The notes under the pieces were generated by a model that worked only from the letters and a program-made list of their open reading frames with translations, did no database searches and was not told the origin of the DNA. From contig NZ_JAVHZV010000030.1 of NCBI RefSeq assembly GCF_031119625.1, forward strand, positions 434,001 through 498,000: a DNA stretch of 64,000 nucleotides, read 5' to 3'. Origin of the DNA: Pseudomonas sp. G34. Its GTDB lineage: Bacteria; Pseudomonadota; Gammaproteobacteria; Pseudomonadales; Pseudomonadaceae. The position numbers were made by a program, and so were the translations under genes. This document shows, piece by piece, positions 25,819 to 35,218 of the stretch. Numbering within the stretch: the stretch's first letter is position 1; the number at the start of each line of letters is the position of its first letter.

Positions 25819-26321
25819 AACGTCAGGAACGCCTGCAGCCCGCCCTGCTCGACCGTCTGCTCGACGACGACCCGAGCAACCCGGCGGAAAGTGTCGACAA
25901 GCGTGTGTTGACCCTCAACCAGCTGCGCGCCTCGGTGCTGCGCGACCTGGCCTGGCTGTTCAACACCATCGCGCCCCTGACCAGCGACGACGAAGCCCTG
26001 ACCCGGGCCGGCAGTTCGGTGGTCAATTTTGGCCTGCCACCATTGGCCGGGCACAGCGCGTCGAGCATCGACATTCCAGCGGTCGAGCGCCTGCTGACCA
26101 AGGCCATCGCCGACTTCGAGCCGCGCATCGTGCGCTCGTCGCTGCGCGTGCGTGCGCGCCAGGAAGCCGAGGAAATGAGCCACAACTCGCTGAGCTTCGA
26201 GATCGAGGGCGACCTCTGGGCCCACCCGATGCCGCTGCGCCTGCTGCTTACCACCGAGCTGGACCTGGAAACCGGGCACGTTCAGGTATTGCCCGCCGAC
26301 GCCTCAAGGAAACGCCGATGA
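25806..26321 (+). CDS. tssE: TssE, gp25-like T6SS baseplate protein
   Basis: A 171-residue baseplate wedge subunit. Family blocks are LDRLLDDDP near the start, VLRDLAWLFNT, VVNFGLPPLAG and FEPRIVRSSLRV. It nucleates sheath assembly with TssF and TssG. The start at 25806 overlaps the end of tagJ; the stop overlaps the tssF ATG (ATGA). Confidence 0.94.
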   Translation: MADLKRQERLQPALLDRLLDDDPSNPAESVDKRVLTLNQLRASVLRDLAWLFNTIAPLTSDDEALTRAGSSVVNFGLPPLAGHSASSIDIPAVERLLTKAIADFEPRIVRSSLRVRARQEAEEMSHNSLSFEIEGDLWAHPMPLRLLLTTELDLETGHVQVLPADASRKRR

Positions 26322-28177
26322 ACCCGCGCCTGCTCGGCTATTACAACCAGGAGCTGCAACACATCCGCGAAAGCGCGGAGGAGTTCGCCGGCGAATTCCC
26401 GAAGATCGCCAGCCGCCTGAGCCTGTCCGGCGTCGAATGCGCCGACCCCTACGTGGAGCGCCTGCTCGAAGGCTTCGCCTACCTGACCGCGCGGGTGCAA
26501 CTCAAGCTCGACGCCGAATACCCGACCTTCACCCACAACCTGCTGGAGATCGCCTACCCGCACTACCTGGCGCCGACCCCGTCGATGACCGTGGTACAGC
26601 TGTGTGCCGATCCCAACGAAGGTTCATTGAGCAGCGGCTTCACCCTCGAGCGCGGCGCCTCGCTGCGCGGCGCCCTGGGCAGCGAAGCGCAGACTGCCTG
26701 TGAATACCGCACCTGCCAACCGGTCACCCTGTGGCCGCTGGAGGTCGCCCAGGCCAGTTATTTCGGCAACCCGAGCACCCAGCTCGGTCGCCTGGCCGCC
26801 AGCGAGCCGCATGCCAAGGCCGCCGTGCGGCTGCGCCTGCGTACCGGTGCTGGGCTGCCGTTCAACGCGCTGGATCTGGATACCCTGACCTTCTTCCTGC
26901 ACGGTGCCGACGAGCAGCCGTTCCGCCTCTACGAGCAACTGATGGGCAACGTCTGCGCGCTGTTCGTGCGCGCCGCGGACGGCTCCTGGGTCGAGCGTCT
27001 GCCGCCGGACAGCCTGCGCCCGCGTGGCTTCGACGATCAGGACGCGGCGCTGCCGGTGGTGCCTCGCGCCTTCCAGGGCTATCGGCTGCTGCAGGAATAC
27101 TTCGCCCTGCCCAACCGCTTCCTGTTCGTCGAGCTGACCGGGCTCAAACGCGCCGTGCAACGCAACAGCAGCCAGGAACTGGAGATCGTGGTGCTGTTCA
27201 ACCGCCTCGACAACAGCCTGGAAAACAGCATAGGTGCCGAGCAGTTCCGGCTGTTCTGCACCCCGGCGATCAACCTGTTCGCCCGCCGCGCCGACCGTAT
27301 TCACCTGAGCGACCGGGTGCACGAGCACCAGATCATCGCCGACCGCACCCGCCCGCAGGATTTCGAGATCCACTCGATCAGCGAAGTCAGTGGCCATGGC
27401 AGCGGCCCCGAGCAGCCCTTCCAGCCGTTCTACGCGGTGCGCGATCCGTCGCGCTACGGCCGTGAACAGGCCTGGTACAGCCTGCGCCGCGAACCCCGGG
27501 TGCTGTCCAGCAAGCAGCGCCGCAACGGCCCACGCTCCACCTACATTGGCAGCGAGACCTTCATCTCGCTGGTCGACGCCAACCAGGCCCCGTACCGCCA
27601 CGACCTGCGCCAGCTGGGCATCGGCGCGCTGTGCACCAACCGCGATCTGCCGCTGTCGATGCCGATCGGTGGCACGCGCAGCGATTTCACCCTGGAAGAC
27701 AGCGCCCCGGTGGTCGCCGTGCGCTGCCTGGCCGGCCCCAGCCGCCCGCGCGCCAGCCGCGCCCATGACGCCAGCGCCTGGCGCCTGATCAGCCAGTTGT
27801 CGCTCAACTACCTGTCGCTCAGCGAACAGGGCCAGGGCGCCGCCGCCCTGCGTGAACTGCTGCGCCTGTACGGCGATGTCGGCGACAACGCCCTGCAGCT
27901 GCAGATCGACGGCCTGCGCAAGGTCAGCGCCCAGCCGTGCACGCGGCGCCTGCCGATGCCGGGGCCGATCGTCTTCGGGCGTGGCCTGGAGATCGGCCTG
28001 GAGTTCGACGAGAACGCCTTTCGCGGTACCGGCGTGTTCCTGCTCGGTTCGGTGCTGGAGCGCTTCCTGACCCGTTACGTATCGATCAACAGCTTCACCG
28101 AGACGGTGCTGCGCACCACCGAGCGCGGCGAAGTAATGCGTTGGAGGGCCAAGCCCGGATGTCGACCGACGCTGTGA
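26318..28177 (+). CDS. tssF: TssF, T6SS baseplate protein
   Basis: A 619-residue protein. ATG 26318 (MNPRLLGYYNQELQHIRE) sits in an ATGA overlap with tssE and shows the family start YYNQEL-xxIRE-xxEFA-xxFPKIA. Later blocks include RLLEGFAYLTARVQLKLD and PHYLAPTPSM. It forms the TssF2G wedge. The end overlaps tssG by 19 bases. The open frame runs far upstream but that part is a shadow of tssE/tagJ. Confidence 0.96.
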   Translation: MNPRLLGYYNQELQHIRESAEEFAGEFPKIASRLSLSGVECADPYVERLLEGFAYLTARVQLKLDAEYPTFTHNLLEIAYPHYLAPTPSMTVVQLCADPNEGSLSSGFTLERGASLRGALGSEAQTACEYRTCQPVTLWPLEVAQASYFGNPSTQLGRLAASEPHAKAAVRLRLRTGAGLPFNALDLDTLTFFLHGADEQPFRLYEQLMGNVCALFVRAADGSWVERLPPDSLRPRGFDDQDAALPVVPRAFQGYRLLQEYFALPNRFLFVELTGLKRAVQRNSSQELEIVVLFNRLDNSLENSIGAEQFRLFCTPAINLFARRADRIHLSDRVHEHQIIADRTRPQDFEIHSISEVSGHGSGPEQPFQPFYAVRDPSRYGREQAWYSLRREPRVLSSKQRRNGPRSTYIGSETFISLVDANQAPYRHDLRQLGIGALCTNRDLPLSMPIGGTRSDFTLEDSAPVVAVRCLAGPSRPRASRAHDASAWRLISQLSLNYLSLSEQGQGAAALRELLRLYGDVGDNALQLQIDGLRKVSAQPCTRRLPMPGPIVFGRGLEIGLEFDENAFRGTGVFLLGSVLERFLTRYVSINSFTETVLRTTERGEVMRWRAKPGCRPTL

Positions 28178-29172
28178 ACACCCTGGCGGCGATGGCCGAG
28201 GCGCCCTGGAACTACGATTTCTTCCAGGCCATGCGGCGCATCGAGTGCGAATACCCGGAACGCCCGCGCCTGGGCCATTCCGTACGCCTGGTCGACGACC
28301 CACTGCGCCTCGGCCAGAAGCCGGACTGCGGCTTCGCCCCGTCGACCCTGGCCAGCGTCATCCACGACAGCACCGGCACGCCACGCATCGAGCAGTTCTT
28401 CTTCGGCCTTACCGGCCCCAACGGGCCATTGCCGATTCACCTGACCGAGCATGCCCGCGAGCGCCAGCGCCACCACGGCGACGCCACCTTCAAGCGCTTT
28501 CTCGACGTATTCAATCATCGCCTGCTGACCCTGTTCTACCGCGCCTGGGCCGAGGCACGACCGACGGTGGCCCAGGATCGCGCCGCTGATGATTACTGGT
28601 CGCCACGCCTCGCTGCGCTGTCCGGCCGCGGCATGCACAGTCTGCTCGGTCAGGGCCCGATTCCTGATGCGGCGCGCTATTACTTCACCGGTCATCTGGC
28701 CGCCCAGACCCGCTACCCCGACGGCCTGCAGGCCATCCTCGCCGAGTACTTCGGCGTGCCGGTAGCGCTCGAGGAATACGTCGGCCAGTGGCTGCCATTG
28801 CCGGAATACAGCCGCCTGGGGGCCAGCACCTGCACCCTCGGCATGGACCTGTGCCTGGGCACCCACGTGTGGGACCGGCAACACAAATTTCGCCTGCGTA
28901 TCGGCCCCTTGAGCCTGACGCAGTACCGGCGTTTTCTGCCCGATCAGCCGCTGCTCGCCGAGCTGGCGGCCTGGGTGGCCGAATACGTCGGCATGGAACT
29001 GGACTGGGACACCAACCTGGTGCTCAAACAGGAGGAGGTGCCGCCCGCAGCACTGGATGGCGGCTGCCGACTCGGCTTCGATACCTGGCTTGGAAAACCG
29101 AGCGAGGATGCAAAGGATCTGCTGCTGGATCGACACCATGTCGTCACCCAGCCGCTCACTACCCCGAATTAG
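28159..29172 (+). CDS. tssG: TssG, T6SS baseplate protein
   Basis: A 337-residue protein. ATG 28159 (MSTDAVNTLAAMAEAPW) starts the TssG blocks PWNYDFFQAMRRIE, RIEQFFFGLTGPNGPLP and LTEHARERQRH. A YDFFQ-type N-terminus and a GPNGPLP loop are diagnostic. It partners TssF. It overlaps the tssF end and is followed 11 bases later by clpV. Confidence 0.95.
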   Translation: MSTDAVNTLAAMAEAPWNYDFFQAMRRIECEYPERPRLGHSVRLVDDPLRLGQKPDCGFAPSTLASVIHDSTGTPRIEQFFFGLTGPNGPLPIHLTEHARERQRHHGDATFKRFLDVFNHRLLTLFYRAWAEARPTVAQDRAADDYWSPRLAALSGRGMHSLLGQGPIPDAARYYFTGHLAAQTRYPDGLQAILAEYFGVPVALEEYVGQWLPLPEYSRLGASTCTLGMDLCLGTHVWDRQHKFRLRIGPLSLTQYRRFLPDQPLLAELAAWVAEYVGMELDWDTNLVLKQEEVPPAALDGGCRLGFDTWLGKPSEDAKDLLLDRHHVVTQPLTTPN

Positions 29173-29183
29173 AGGACAGGAAA

Positions 29184-31886
29184 ATGGGTGAAATCAGTCG
29201 CGCCGCGTTGTTCGGCAAGCTCAACAGCGTCGCCTACAAGGCCATCGAAGCCGCCACCGTGTTCTGCAAGCTGCGTGGCAACCCGTACGTCGAGCTGAGC
29301 CACTGGCTGCACCAGATCCTGCAGTTGCAGGACTCCGACCTGCACCAGATCATCCGCCAGTTCAGCATCGAGCCGGCGCGCCTGGCCAAGGACATCACCG
29401 AAGCCCTGGATCGCCTGCCGCGCGGCTCCACCTCGATCACCGACCTGTCCTCCCATGTCGAGGAAGCGGTCGAGCGCGGCTGGGTGTACGGCAGCCTGAT
29501 GTTCGGCGAAAGCCAGGTGCGCAGCGGCTACCTGATCGTCGGTATCCTCAAGACGCCGAGCCTGCGCAATGCGCTGCTGGCGATTTCCCGGGAGTTCGAC
29601 AAGCTCAAGGTGGAGACCCTTACCGAGCGCTTCGACGAGATCGTCGGCGCCTCGCCGGAGAACGCCCTGAGCGCCACCGATGGTTTCCAGGCTGGTGCAG
29701 CCCCGGGCGAAGCCAGCGGCGCCATCGCACCCAGTGCCATGGGCAAGCAGGAAGCGCTCAAGCGCTTCACCGTCGACCTCACCGAGCAGGCCCGCAGTGG
29801 CAAGCTCGACCCCATCGTCGGCCGTGATGACGAGATCCGCCAACTGGTCGACATCCTCATGCGTCGCCGGCAGAACAACCCGATCCTGACTGGCGAGGCC
29901 GGGGTGGGCAAGACCGCCGTGGTCGAAGGTTTCGCCCTGCGCATCGTCGCCGGCGACGTGCCGCCGAGCCTCAAGGACGTCGAGCTGCGCAGCCTGGACG
30001 TCGGCCTGCTGCAGGCCGGTGCGAGCATGAAGGGTGAATTCGAGCAGCGCCTGCGCCAGGTCATCGAGGACGTGCAGAGCTCGCCCAAGCCGATCATCCT
30101 GTTCATCGACGAAGCCCACACCCTGGTCGGTGCCGGTGGCGCGGCCGGTACCGGCGATGCCGCCAACCTGCTCAAGCCGGCGCTGGCCCGCGGCACCCTG
30201 CGCACCGTGGCCGCCACCACCTGGGCCGAGTACAAGAAACATATCGAGAAGGATCCGGCCCTGACCCGTCGCTTCCAGGTGGTGCAGGTCGACGAGCCGT
30301 CCGAGCACCGCGCCATCCTGATGATGCGCGGCGTCGCCGCGACCATGGAAAAGCACCACCAGGTGCAGATTCTCGACGAGGCGCTGGAAGCCTCGGTCAA
30401 GCTGTCGCACCGCTACATCCCGGCGCGCCAGCTGCCGGACAAGTCGGTGAGCCTGCTCGACACCGCCTGCGCCCGCGTGGCCATCAGCCTGCACGCGGTA
30501 CCGGCCGAGGTGGATGACAGCCGTCGGCGCATCGAGGCCCTGGAAACCGAGCTGGCCATCATCGGCCGCGAACAAGCCATCGGCGTGAACATCGGCAGCC
30601 GCCTGCTCGACGTCGACGCGGCCCTGGCCGAAGAGCGCCTGCGTCTGGTTACCCTGGAAACCCGCTGGGCCGACGAGAAGGCACTGGTCGACGAACTGCT
30701 GGCCACCCGCGCCAGCCTGCGCGCTGCCGCCGAGCCGGTGGACGATACCAGCCGCGAGGCCGGCGAGGCGCGCCTGAGCGACGAGGAACACGCTGCCCTG
30801 CGCAGCAAGCTCGCCGACCTGCAGAGCCGCCTGAGCGCCTTGCAGGGCGAAGACCCGCTGATCCTGCCGACCGTCGATTATCAGGCGGTGGCCTCGGTGG
30901 TCGCCGACTGGACCGGCATTCCGGTCGGGCGCATGGCGCGCAACGAGCTGGAAACCGTCCTCAAGCTCGACCAGCACCTGAAAAAACGCATCATCGGTCA
31001 GGATCACGCTCTGGAAATGATCGCCAAACGTATCCAGACCTCCCGCGCCGGGCTCGACAACCCCAACAAGCCGATCGGCGTGTTCATGCTCGCCGGCACC
31101 TCCGGCGTGGGCAAGACCGAAACCGCCCTGGCCCTGGCCGAAGCCCTGTACGGCGGCGAGCAGAACGTCATCACCATCAACATGAGCGAGTTCCAGGAAG
31201 CCCACACGGTGTCCACCCTCAAGGGCGCGCCACCGGGCTACATCGGCTACGGCGAGGGCGGCGTGCTGACCGAAGCGGTGCGCCGCCGCCCTTATAGCGT
31301 GGTGCTGCTCGACGAGGTCGAGAAGGCCCACCCGGACGTCCACGAGATCTTCTTCCAGGTGTTCGACAAGGGCGTGATGGAAGATGGCGAAGGCCGCCAG
31401 ATCGACTTCAAGAACACCCTGATCCTGCTCACCACCAACGCCGGCACCGAGATGATCGCCGGGCTGTGCAGCGACCCCGAGCTGATGCCCGAACCCGAAG
31501 GCATCGCCAAGGCGCTGCGCGAGCCGCTGCTGAAGATCTTCCCGCCGGCCCTGCTCGGCCGCCTGGTGACCATCCCCTACTACCCGCTGTCGGACGACAT
31601 GCTCAAGGCCATCACCCGCCTGCAGCTCGAGCGCATCAAGAAACGCATCGAAAGCACCCACAAGGTGCCGTTCAGCTACGACGACGCAGTGGTCGACCTG
31701 GTGGTTTCGCGCTGCACCGAGAACGAGAGCGGCGGCCGGCAGATCGACGCGATCCTCACCAACAGCATGCTGCCGGACATGAGCCGCGAGTTCCTCGGCC
31801 GCTTGCTCGAAGGCAAGCCGCTGGCTGGCGTGCAGGTCAGCGTGCAGGACCATGACCTGCATTACGCGTTTGCACAGGTGCAATAA
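29184..31886 (+). CDS. clpV1: ClpV, T6SS sheath-recycling AAA+ ATPase
   Basis: A 900-residue Clp/Hsp100 ATPase. ATG 29184 (MGEISRAALFGKLN) is preceded by AGGACAGG; the open frame upstream is a shadow of tssG. The N-terminal domain (1-160) binds sheath TssC. The first AAA module has Walker A GEAGVGKT near residue 237 and Walker B LFIDEAH. A middle coiled-coil region follows (about 400-550). The second AAA module has Walker A GTSGVGKT near residue 638 and VLLDEVEKAH. Both ATPase sites look intact. It disassembles contracted sheaths. Confidence 0.97.
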   Translation: MGEISRAALFGKLNSVAYKAIEAATVFCKLRGNPYVELSHWLHQILQLQDSDLHQIIRQFSIEPARLAKDITEALDRLPRGSTSITDLSSHVEEAVERGWVYGSLMFGESQVRSGYLIVGILKTPSLRNALLAISREFDKLKVETLTERFDEIVGASPENALSATDGFQAGAAPGEASGAIAPSAMGKQEALKRFTVDLTEQARSGKLDPIVGRDDEIRQLVDILMRRRQNNPILTGEAGVGKTAVVEGFALRIVAGDVPPSLKDVELRSLDVGLLQAGASMKGEFEQRLRQVIEDVQSSPKPIILFIDEAHTLVGAGGAAGTGDAANLLKPALARGTLRTVAATTWAEYKKHIEKDPALTRRFQVVQVDEPSEHRAILMMRGVAATMEKHHQVQILDEALEASVKLSHRYIPARQLPDKSVSLLDTACARVAISLHAVPAEVDDSRRRIEALETELAIIGREQAIGVNIGSRLLDVDAALAEERLRLVTLETRWADEKALVDELLATRASLRAAAEPVDDTSREAGEARLSDEEHAALRSKLADLQSRLSALQGEDPLILPTVDYQAVASVVADWTGIPVGRMARNELETVLKLDQHLKKRIIGQDHALEMIAKRIQTSRAGLDNPNKPIGVFMLAGTSGVGKTETALALAEALYGGEQNVITINMSEFQEAHTVSTLKGAPPGYIGYGEGGVLTEAVRRRPYSVVLLDEVEKAHPDVHEIFFQVFDKGVMEDGEGRQIDFKNTLILLTTNAGTEMIAGLCSDPELMPEPEGIAKALREPLLKIFPPALLGRLVTIPYYPLSDDMLKAITRLQLERIKKRIESTHKVPFSYDDAVVDLVVSRCTENESGGRQIDAILTNSMLPDMSREFLGRLLEGKPLAGVQVSVQDHDLHYAFAQVQ

Positions 31887-31920
31887 CAACCCGAACGCTC
31901 GCTGCGCTAGAGGACGCCAG

Positions 31921-34656
31921 ATGGCAATTACCCAGGATGCACGCATGGCCATCGTCACCAGCCCGCTGGGTGGTGACGTGCTGGTGCTGCGCCGCATGGA
32001 AGGCCGCGACGAGCTCAGCCGGCCATTCGCCTATGAGTTGGCGCTGATTTCCGAGGATCACTCGCTGCCGCTCAATGCCTTGCTCGGCAAGCCCATGGGC
32101 CTGACACTGCAATTGGCCGATGGCAGCGACCGTTATTTTCACGGCATCGCTGCGCGCTGTAGCCAGGCTGCCGGTAGCGGGCAATTCGCCAGCTACCGGG
32201 TCACCCTCAAGCCCTGGTTGTGGCTGCTCTCCAGAACCTCCGACTGCCGGATCTTCCAGAACAAGACGGTGCCTGACATCGTCAAGCAGGTGTTTCGCGA
32301 CCTGGGTTTCTCCGACTTCGAAGACGCGCTGACGCGCACCTATCGCGAGTGGGACTACTGCGTTCAGTACCGTGAAACCAGCCTGGACTTCGTCAGCCGG
32401 CTGCTCGAGCAGGAAGGCATCTACTACTACTTTCGCCACGAGCAGGCCCGCCATGTGCTGGTGCTGTGCGACGCCTACGGTGCGCATCGAGCTGCACCGG
32501 GCTACGCCAGCGTACCGTTCTTCCCGCTGGAAGATCAGATGCGTGAGCGCGACCATATCTACGACTGGCACCTGAATCACGAGGTGCAGCCAGGTTCGCT
32601 GGAGCTCAACGACTATGACTTCCAGCGCCCCAGCGCCCGCCTGGAAGTGCGCTCGATCGTCTCGCGGCCGCACAGTAACGCTGGCCACCCGTTGTTCGAC
32701 TATCCCGGCGAGTACGTGCAGAGCAAGGATGGCGAGCAATACGCCCGCAACCGTATCGAGGCCATCCAGACGCAGTACGAGCGCATTCAGCTGCGTAGCA
32801 ACGCCCGAGGCATCGGCTCCGGCCACCTGTTCAGCATGACCGGCTACCCGCGTGCCGATCAGAACCGCGAATACCTGGCGGTCAGTGCCGACTACCAGAT
32901 CGTTCAGGAGGCCTTCGAGAACAATACCCACGAAGAACCTCTGCAATTCGACAGCCGCCTGGACTGCATCGACGCCAGCCAGGTGTTCCGACCGCTGCCG
33001 CTGACCGTGCAGCCGATCGTGCAGGGGCCGCAAACGGCGCTGGTGGTCGGCCCGCAGGGCGAGGAAATCTGGACCGACCAGTTCGGCCGTGTGAAGGTGC
33101 ACTTCTACTGGGATCGTCACGACCAGTCCAACGAGAACAGCTCCTGCTGGATCCGCGTGTCGCAGAACTGGGCCGGCAAGAACTGGGGCTCGGTCCAGAT
33201 CCCGCGTATTGGCCAGGAGGTGATCGTCAGCTTCCTGGAAGGCGACCCCGACCGACCGATCATCACCGGTCGCGTCTACAACGCCGAACAGACGGTGCCT
33301 TACGAGCTGCCCGCCAACGCCACGCAAAGCGGTATCAAGAGCCGCTCCAGCAAGGGCGGCACGCCGGCGCAGTTCAATGAAATCCGCATGGAGGACAAGA
33401 AGGGCGAAGAGCAGCTGTACATCCATGCCGAACGCAATCAGGACATCGTCGTCGAGCTGGACGAGACCCACGCCATCGGCCGCGACCGCAGCAAGTCGAT
33501 TGGCCGCAACGAGACCGTCGATGTCGGCGCCAACCGCACCAAGAAGATCGCCCGTAACGAGCGCTACAGCATTGGCCACAACAAGACGGTCAACATCGGG
33601 CGCTTCAAGGTCGAGAGCATCGGCATGGCGAAGATGACCAACGTCGGCCTGGGCTACAACCGCAATGTCGGCATGGCCATGTTCTCGGCCGTGGGGATGA
33701 ACCGCACCGACTTCGTTGGCAAGACCTGGGCGGTTTCGGCCGGCGACAAGATCGAATTCAAGGTCGGCAGCTCGCAATTGACCCTGACCCCGGATGCCAT
33801 CTACCTCAGCGCCAAGGACATCCACTTCAAGGCGCAAGAGCACCTGCACGCCGACGCGCCCTCGGACATTCTGCTCAACTCGGGTACGGCTCAGCCGGCC
33901 CCCGAGCACAGCGGCAAGATGGAACCCGGTTCGCTGGTGGGCGCGCTGGCTGCGGTCGCGGGTGTAATGCGCGGCCAGGGCTCGACAGCGGCGCCCACCG
34001 CCCAGGGTAACGACAAGCGCCCCGGCGCCGACGCCCAGGGCAGCCTGGCGCTGAGGAGCAATGCGCCTGCGGCAGCCGCTACGCCCGCGGGCGTGACCAC
34101 CGGCCTGGGCACGGCGGTCGACCGCATTGCCGCCCAGTCGCCCTCGCTGCAAGGCGGCCTGCGCCAGTTGCAGGAGGAAGGTTGGGACATCGAATACGGC
34201 CCTGCCGGCGAGGGCACCTACGCCATCCAGGAGGGCGACGTCAGCAGGATCGTCATCGATGGCGACATGCGCGACGCCCCCGAAACAGTGACGCAATTGC
34301 TGGCTCACGAGGTAGGGCATGCCAGCAACCCGTACGAGCAGGACCTGTCCTCCAAGGCGGCGTACGTCAACGGTGCGCTCAAGGACGAGGGGGCGGCCGT
34401 GCTGAACAATATCAAGGTGCAGCGCGAAATCATCGCCAACGGCGGCCCCGACATCGGCATCAACGGTTCGCCGGCCAACCATGCCGGCTACAACGCCGCC
34501 TATGATCAGTTGCTCAGCAACGGCAATAGCGAGGCTGCACGCTCGGCGGTCGGCCGCCTGTGGGGCAGCGAAACCTCATCGGTCAAGGTCGACGGCCAGT
34601 TCGTCACGTACAACGATTACTACGGCAGCTGGTATGACGACAACGTCGGCGAGTAA
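31921..34656 (+). CDS. vgrG: Evolved VgrG spike with C-terminal HEVGH metallopeptidase-like domain
   Basis: A 911-residue T6SS spike. ATG 31921 (MAITQDARMAIVTSPLGG) follows GAGGACG. Residues 1-380 are the gp27-like hub and about 380-480 the gp5-like OB region (QFGRVKVHFYWDRH, SCWIRVSQNWAG). The beta-helix with degenerate repeats (IGRDRSKSIGRNETVDVG and similar) runs to about 655. After a Pro/Ala linker, a unique extension (about 710-911) carries LLAHEVGHA, a zinc-peptidase HExxH motif at 796-800, and DEGAAV with a candidate third ligand Glu823. P. aeruginosa VgrG2b is a known VgrG with a C-terminal metallopeptidase; the fold here may be related or only analogous. It probably acts in the prey periplasm, since the next gene is a lipoprotein. 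Confidence 0.93.
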   Translation: MAITQDARMAIVTSPLGGDVLVLRRMEGRDELSRPFAYELALISEDHSLPLNALLGKPMGLTLQLADGSDRYFHGIAARCSQAAGSGQFASYRVTLKPWLWLLSRTSDCRIFQNKTVPDIVKQVFRDLGFSDFEDALTRTYREWDYCVQYRETSLDFVSRLLEQEGIYYYFRHEQARHVLVLCDAYGAHRAAPGYASVPFFPLEDQMRERDHIYDWHLNHEVQPGSLELNDYDFQRPSARLEVRSIVSRPHSNAGHPLFDYPGEYVQSKDGEQYARNRIEAIQTQYERIQLRSNARGIGSGHLFSMTGYPRADQNREYLAVSADYQIVQEAFENNTHEEPLQFDSRLDCIDASQVFRPLPLTVQPIVQGPQTALVVGPQGEEIWTDQFGRVKVHFYWDRHDQSNENSSCWIRVSQNWAGKNWGSVQIPRIGQEVIVSFLEGDPDRPIITGRVYNAEQTVPYELPANATQSGIKSRSSKGGTPAQFNEIRMEDKKGEEQLYIHAERNQDIVVELDETHAIGRDRSKSIGRNETVDVGANRTKKIARNERYSIGHNKTVNIGRFKVESIGMAKMTNVGLGYNRNVGMAMFSAVGMNRTDFVGKTWAVSAGDKIEFKVGSSQLTLTPDAIYLSAKDIHFKAQEHLHADAPSDILLNSGTAQPAPEHSGKMEPGSLVGALAAVAGVMRGQGSTAAPTAQGNDKRPGADAQGSLALRSNAPAAAATPAGVTTGLGTAVDRIAAQSPSLQGGLRQLQEEGWDIEYGPAGEGTYAIQEGDVSRIVIDGDMRDAPETVTQLLAHEVGHASNPYEQDLSSKAAYVNGALKDEGAAVLNNIKVQREIIANGGPDIGINGSPANHAGYNAAYDQLLSNGNSEAARSAVGRLWGSETSSVKVDGQFVTYNDYYGSWYDDNVGE

Positions 34657-35197
34657 GCGGCTTTTTTTCAGGCTCTTTGCCTATTTGCTGGTGGCGAGCG
34701 CAACAGCCTGCTCCACAACGAACGAGAACCAACGGATGAACCAAGCCTCTTTCACGCTCTGGCAAACCATCGAGCAACTGGCGCAACAGGCGCCACTGAC
34801 CAAGGCCAAGATCGAGCAGACGCTCGGCAGCCCGCTGCAGCTGGACAAGCAGGATGAGCATCGCACGCGCTGGGTGGGCGGCGAAGTGGCCCTGCTGGAC
34901 AACGTACGCATTGCGCAGACCGGCTTCACCGTCCTCAACAAGGAGCATGCTGCGCGCCAGAGTACCGTCGGCCTGTTTCTGAGCGGTGCCTGCATCGGCC
35001 GCGATGATATCGAAGCTCGCTATGGTGAACTGCTTCTGGTCTCGGCCCCGCGTGGCCGCTCGCTAAACGAGACAAGCGTTTGGGAGAGCGTGCGCCCCTG
35101 GGGTCAACTGCGCTTTGCATTCAAGCAGAACAACCCCGAGTGCCTGCACAGCGTGTCGCTCATCACGGCCGCGCCATCGATGCCCGACCAATCCTGA
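34634..35197 (+). CDS. Small lipoprotein, probable immunity protein for the VgrG peptidase
   Basis: A 187-residue protein starting at ATG 34634 inside the last codons of vgrG (23-base overlap), which implies coupled translation. A basic N-terminus (SASKRLFFRLF), a hydrophobic stretch and the lipobox ATA-C near residue 26 make it a lipoprotein of the periplasmic face. The mature part is hydrophilic with two further Cys residues (SGACIGRDD and NNPECLHS). I do not recognise a named family. Placement directly after an effector VgrG and export to the periplasm suggest that it neutralises the peptidase domain; this is inference. Confidence 0.72.
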   Translation: MTTTSASKRLFFRLFAYLLVASATACSTTNENQRMNQASFTLWQTIEQLAQQAPLTKAKIEQTLGSPLQLDKQDEHRTRWVGGEVALLDNVRIAQTGFTVLNKEHAARQSTVGLFLSGACIGRDDIEARYGELLLVSAPRGRSLNETSVWESVRPWGQLRFAFKQNNPECLHSVSLITAAPSMPDQS

Positions 35198-35218
35198 CCC
35201 TGGGCGAACGGACGCAAC

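Noticed and set aside
29169..31997. A 942-residue minus-strand frame opposite clpV
   Set aside because: Shadow of a real AAA+ gene whose motifs are complete on the plus strand.
31837..34482. An 881-residue minus-strand frame opposite vgrG
   Set aside because: Shadow frame; the plus strand encodes an unmistakable VgrG.
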